Shown one piece after another: positions 6,102 through 8,228 of a stretch of 8,228 nucleotides of DNA. The DNA is from Chloroflexota bacterium (GTDB lineage Bacteria; Chloroflexota; UBA11872): contig JAPOXI010000073.1 of the NCBI GenBank assembly GCA_026707185.1, forward strand, positions 1 through 8,228. Reading direction: 5' to 3'. Positions within the stretch are counted from its first letter, which is position 1. Every line of letters begins with the position of its first letter. Under the pieces are notes generated by a model. The model was not told the origin of the DNA, searched no databases, and saw only the letters and a program-made list of their open reading frames with translations. Position numbers and translations under genes: made by a program.

Positions 6102-7361
6102 GTGTCTTACACTTCCTACTATCTTGATTCCAAGAGCCAATTTCACCATGATCTTGAGCATGATCAGATAACGTCATCGCTTGGGACAAGTGAGGGTGTT
6201 CTCTGGATTGATATTGACGAGCCCAACGAGATCGACCAGTCACTTTTGCTCGACGTATTCGACTTTCATCCGCTTCTCGTCGATACCAGCCTTGACATCG
6301 AACCAAGCACGGCCCGCGTGGAAGACCGCGGACGCTATGTCTTCGTCAACGCGCGCAGTATCGACTACACGCTGGACCACGACATACTTCAGACGGCAAA
6401 CCTCAGCATGTTTATCGGCTCGAATTACGTTGTCACGGTCCATAGCGTCACGATGCCCAGTGTGGAAGCCATCCGGGGACTTGTCGAAATCGACGGCCGA
6501 CCCCTTGCCAAAGGACCGGCGTTCCTGGCGCACGCCCATTTCGACGCCCTGATCCAGGCGATTCTGCCGACGCTGGAACGAATGAGCGATCGGGCCGATG
6601 CCATCGAGGAACAGATCCTTGCCAACCCCGACGAGTCGGCTCTCGCAACGCTCATGGCTCTGAAGAGATCCAGCCTCGGCTTGAATCGGACATTGCTGCC
6701 GCAGCGGGACGTGCTGAGTCGGCTGGGTCGCCGGGAGTTTGAGCTGATCGGCAGCGGCGTTGACCTGTATTTCCGCGATCTATTCGAGGACCTCCTGCGT
6801 GTTCAGGCCGCCAACGACGCGATCAGAGAGCGTGCCGACACGGCCCTGGCTACGTATCTCTCGGCCATCTCGAACCGACAAAACGAAATCATGAAAGTCT
6901 TGTCAATTATCGCCACGATTTTTATGCCGCTCGGATTAATCGCTGGAATCTTTGGAATGAATTTCCAGAACATGCCGGGCACGGAATTCCAGTGGGGATA
7001 TCACATTGTCTGGGTTCTTGCGCTCGTTGGATTCATCGTCACGCTTTGGATGCTTTGGCTCAAGCGCTGGCTCGTCGGCGGACAGACCGTCCTGCGACGA
7101 CAAAGGCTTGGCCGCTTCGTACCCACCGCCGTTGATCCCGTTCGACTGACCGCCTACGTCGGTCGTGCGGCGACACGTAATCTCAGACGGATGACCGATC
7201 TGCCAAGCGCTCGGCCGATCCGGCGGCCCCCAGTGCCCAGAAATAGTCCGGCGCCTCTCAAGCTGGCGGGAGCCGTATTGGGGCGACTTCGGCCACGTCG
7301 CCGCAGGGCGCATCAGGACACCCATCCCCGAAGTGCCAGACGTCCCCAGGGGCAAGCGTGA
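6102..7361 (+). CDS. corA: CorA-family Mg2+/Co2+ transporter with a basic C-terminal tail
   Basis: This is an inner-membrane channel-type transporter for Mg2+ (also Co2+/Ni2+ in the family) that works as a homopentamer. The N-terminal cytosolic domain (about 1-260) shows the alpha/beta start GVLWIDIDEP at 32-41, HPLLVD at 56-61 and the long helix region ending in YFRDLFEDLLRV at 223-234. KVLSIIATIFMPLGLIAGIF (265-284) is TM1 with the selectivity motif GMN at 285-287, followed by the periplasmic loop NMPGTEFQWGY and TM2 at about 301-320. Most CorA proteins stop within a few residues of TM2; this one continues for 99 residues (321-419) with 23 Arg and many Pro. GTG 6102 is the first possible start after an in-frame stop at 6096-6098 and fits the family N-terminus; no Shine-Dalgarno sequence is evident. 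Third-position bases in the first 100 codons are much more mixed than in the creatininase gene. The family assignment is firm; the function of the tail is unknown. Confidence 0.93.
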   Translation: MSYTSYYLDSKSQFHHDLEHDQITSSLGTSEGVLWIDIDEPNEIDQSLLLDVFDFHPLLVDTSLDIEPSTARVEDRGRYVFVNARSIDYTLDHDILQTANLSMFIGSNYVVTVHSVTMPSVEAIRGLVEIDGRPLAKGPAFLAHAHFDALIQAILPTLERMSDRADAIEEQILANPDESALATLMALKRSSLGLNRTLLPQRDVLSRLGRREFELIGSGVDLYFRDLFEDLLRVQAANDAIRERADTALATYLSAISNRQNEIMKVLSIIATIFMPLGLIAGIFGMNFQNMPGTEFQWGYHIVWVLALVGFIVTLWMLWLKRWLVGGQTVLRRQRLGRFVPTAVDPVRLTAYVGRAATRNLRRMTDLPSARPIRRPPVPRNSPAPLKLAGAVLGRLRPRRRRAHQDTHPRSARRPQGQA

Positions 7362-7487
7362 CGAACGTCGCTCGAAAGACCCTCACGAAGCTAGCCGGCG
7401 ATCACCGGTAGCACCACCCAGGCGTCCAACCACGAGCCGCGCCCCCGACACCCAACGCAGGTGCTCTCCCCTCCGCCCTTCCTCACC

Positions 7488-7623
7488 GAACACCTCCCCC
7501 GTAAAAGTGGACACATCCGGCCGAAGAGTTGACACATCCGCCTGAAAACTGGACACATTCGGCCGAAAAGGTGACACATCGGCCTGACAGAGTGGACACA
7601 TCGGCCTGACAGAGTGGACACAT
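7488..7623. repeat. Tandem 21-22 bp repeat array, block 1 (7 units)
   Basis: Units are anchored on ACACAT, or ACACCT in the first one, at 7490, 7511, 7532, 7553, 7574, 7596 and 7618, giving spacings of 21, 21, 21, 21, 22 and 22 bp. The usual unit is close to ACACATYCGGCCKGAAAA followed by STGG. The half containing CGGCCGAA varies more than ACACAT. The unit from 7558 contains the palindrome TTCGGCCGAA. The last unit is followed by CTCG and CTCATCCC (7628-7635). Period, unit count and ends are seen directly; function is unknown. Confidence 0.9.
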
Positions 7624-7655
7624 CTCGCTCATCCCAGCGTCCCCGAAAAACCTTC

Positions 7656-7693
7656 CCTGAGCCTGTCGAAGTCTGTCCTGAGCTTGCCGAAAG
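7656..7693. repeat. Two tandem CCTGAGCYTGYCGAA elements
   Basis: CCTGAGCCTGTCGAAG (7656-7671) and CCTGAGCTTGCCGAAAG (7677-7693) are related copies offset by 21 bp, the same period as the neighbouring array. From general knowledge, the reverse complement TTCGACAAGCTCAGG is a short dispersed repeat in many GC-rich bacterial genomes. Each copy is a partial inverted repeat (TTCGACAAGCTCAGG-type). They sit between the two array blocks. Confidence 0.7.
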
Positions 7694-7727
7694 AGGGCCG
7701 TGAGGGGAGACGCCCCCACCGAAAACT

Positions 7728-7841
7728 GAACACCTGGCCCTCAAAACTGAACACATTCGGCTGAAAAGTGAACACATCAGGCCGGAAACTGAACACATTC
7801 CCCCAAAAACTGAACACATCGCCCCAACCGACTGAACACAT
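7728..7841. repeat. Tandem 21-22 bp repeat array, block 2 (6 units)
   Basis: Units are anchored at 7730 (ACACCT) and at 7751, 7772, 7793, 7814 and 7836 (ACACAT), with spacings of 21, 21, 21, 21 and 22 bp. The units use TGAACACAT where block 1 mostly has TGGACACAT. As in block 1, the first unit is the ACACCT variant and the last is followed by four bases (CCCC) and CTCATCCC (7846-7853). A partial unit, CACCGAAAACT, precedes it at 7717-7727. The shared ends suggest that the two blocks are copies of one module. Confidence 0.9.
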
Positions 7842-7851
7842 CCCCCTCATC

Positions 7852-7900
7852 CCCCGTCATGCCGGCGTCCGCGGGGAGCCTGCCCTGAGCTTGTCGAATG
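7852..7900. repeat. Inverted repeat plus third CCTGAGC element
   Basis: CCCCG (7852-7856) and CGGGG (7872-7876) form a 5-bp inverted repeat around CCGTCATGCCGGCGTCC, which resembles a diverged CGTCATTCCCGCG-type bacterial REP sequence. It is followed at 7884-7900 by CCTGAGCTTGTCGAATG, the third copy of the CCTGAGC element in this region. The two together correspond to the sequence that follows block 1, but with a longer insert. Confidence 0.5.
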
Positions 7901-7968
7901 GGGGACCCAGCACCACGGTCACTCCCAGCGCAACCTTTCACCCCGTCCGCACACGCATCCCGAGCGCA

Positions 7969-8033
7969 CTTTCCCCTCTTCTCTCACTGCTCACTTCTCT
8001 CAGCTCACTCCTTCCCCTACCGCCTTGCCCTTC
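7969..8033 (+). other. Pyrimidine-rich tract
   Basis: Of 65 bases, only nine are purines on the + strand. CTCAC and CTTCTCTC motifs recur within it, for example in 7980-8008. It lies 57-122 bases upstream of the ATG at 8091. It could be an upstream leader, a non-B DNA-forming tract or simply biased sequence. No gene is supported in it. Confidence 0.6.
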
Positions 8034-8051
8034 GTAAGCAGTTCGTATACA
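8025..8051 (+). promoter_or_regulatory. Weak promoter-like sequence before the edge ORF
   Basis: TTGCCC (8025-8030) and TATACA (8046-8051) each match the bacterial -35/-10 consensus at four of six bases, with a short 15-bp spacer. They lie 40 bases before the possible start at 8091. Matches of this quality can occur by chance. Confidence 0.2.
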
Positions 8052-8090
8052 CTGGAAGCATCCTATCCCACGTCCGCCCGCGGAACCTTC

Positions 8091-8228
8091 ATGCTCGCCC
8101 GCCTCCTCCGCCTCCTCGCCACCTCCGTCACCGAGCGTCCCCGCTGGTTCCTCGCCTTCCGTAGACGCCGGTCGAGCCGCCTCCACCCCACCCCCTTGCC
8201 ACGTCTGCGCACCCAGGGTCCCCGGAGG
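8091..8228 (+). CDS. Possible start of a gene running off the right edge
   Basis: An ATG at 8091 opens a frame that stays open for 46 codons to the window end. The first 23 codons end almost always in C or G and encode a hydrophobic/basic start (MLARLLRLLATSV then TERPRW). After residue 23 the reading becomes Arg/Pro-rich with less regular codon use, so the frame may not be real throughout. The +1 frame from 8161 stays open to the edge and contains a CHVC motif. CGGAA at 8081-8085 is a poor ribosome-binding site. No family is recognised. Confidence 0.25.
   Translation, partial: MLARLLRLLATSVTERPRWFLAFRRRRSSRLHPTPLPRLRTQGPRR

Larger units (their letters stand above)
7362..8090. other. Intergenic region rich in repeats, no gene supported
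   Basis: This 729-bp stretch holds no convincing gene on either strand. From left to right it has about 125 bp of plain GC-rich sequence, the first 21-bp repeat block, two tandem CCTGAGC elements, the second block, an inverted repeat, a third CCTGAGC element, about 70 bp of plain sequence and a pyrimidine-rich tract. The several minus-strand open frames here exist because the repeat unit is free of stop codons in more than one frame. Confidence 0.75.

Noticed and set aside
7391..7819. Minus-strand 142-codon ORF with Cys-containing heptads (MCSVFGG, MCPVFRR and similar)
   Set aside because: The heptads arise because 21 bp is seven codons and the unit lacks stops. Other minus-strand frames over the same repeats are also open. 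The 22-bp steps shift the frame, the CCTGAGC elements are translated in the middle, and no ribosome site or family similarity is seen.
7488..7841. CRISPR array
   Set aside because: The period is only 21-22 bp, and there is no constant 23-37 bp repeat alternating with unique spacers. The whole unit varies gradually, and no cas genes are present.
1..8228. tRNA, rRNA or a phage/defence gene cluster
   Set aside because: No tRNA-like T-loop and acceptor pattern or rRNA core sequence was seen, and all recognised genes are transport or metabolic families.

Overview
All five supported genes in this 8.2 kb, GC-rich bacterial window lie on the + strand. In order they are the 3' part of a creatininase-family amidohydrolase, a Ca2+/Na+ antiporter, a cytosolic 5'-nucleotidase-like metallophosphatase with altered catalytic residues, a major facilitator (MFS) transporter with a long repeat-bearing C-terminal extension, and a CorA-type Mg2+/Co2+ transporter with an Arg/Pro-rich tail. 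A sixth, very uncertain gene may begin at 8091 and run off the right edge.

The organism cannot be fixed from the sequence. High GC, starts without a clear Shine-Dalgarno sequence, a creatininase-family enzyme and dispersed CCTGAGCTTGTCGAA elements would fit an uncultured Chloroflexota-like (for example SAR202/Dehalococcoidia) or similar environmental genome. This is a low-confidence inference from general knowledge. Third-position base use differs strongly along the window: the creatininase gene is almost entirely G/C at third positions, while the first third of the CorA gene is mixed. The genes may therefore differ in history or expression.

Layout: 1-774 creatininase; 775-992 spacer with a nested stem-loop; 993-1970 antiporter; 1971-2224 spacer with a weak hairpin; 2225-3619 nucleotidase-like protein; 3620-3795 spacer with inverted repeats; 3796-5889 MFS protein; 5890-6101 AT-richer spacer with promoter-like sequence; 6102-7361 CorA; 7362-8090 non-coding. 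The genes are co-oriented, but spacers of about 180-250 bp separate them, so they read as individually transcribed housekeeping and transport genes, not one operon. Three are membrane transporters, two of them for divalent cations (Ca2+ and Mg2+). No shared pathway is evident.

The most unusual part is 7488-7900. A 21-22 bp tandem unit built around ACACAT occurs 13 times in two blocks (7 + 6). Both blocks start with an ACACCT variant and both end with ACACAT, four bases and CTCATCCC. Each is followed by a CCTGAGCYTGYCGAA element, twice in tandem after the first block and once after the second. It looks like a composite non-coding repeat module present twice. A pyrimidine-rich tract follows at 7969-8033. 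I see no defence system, CRISPR array, complete insertion sequence, tRNA or rRNA.
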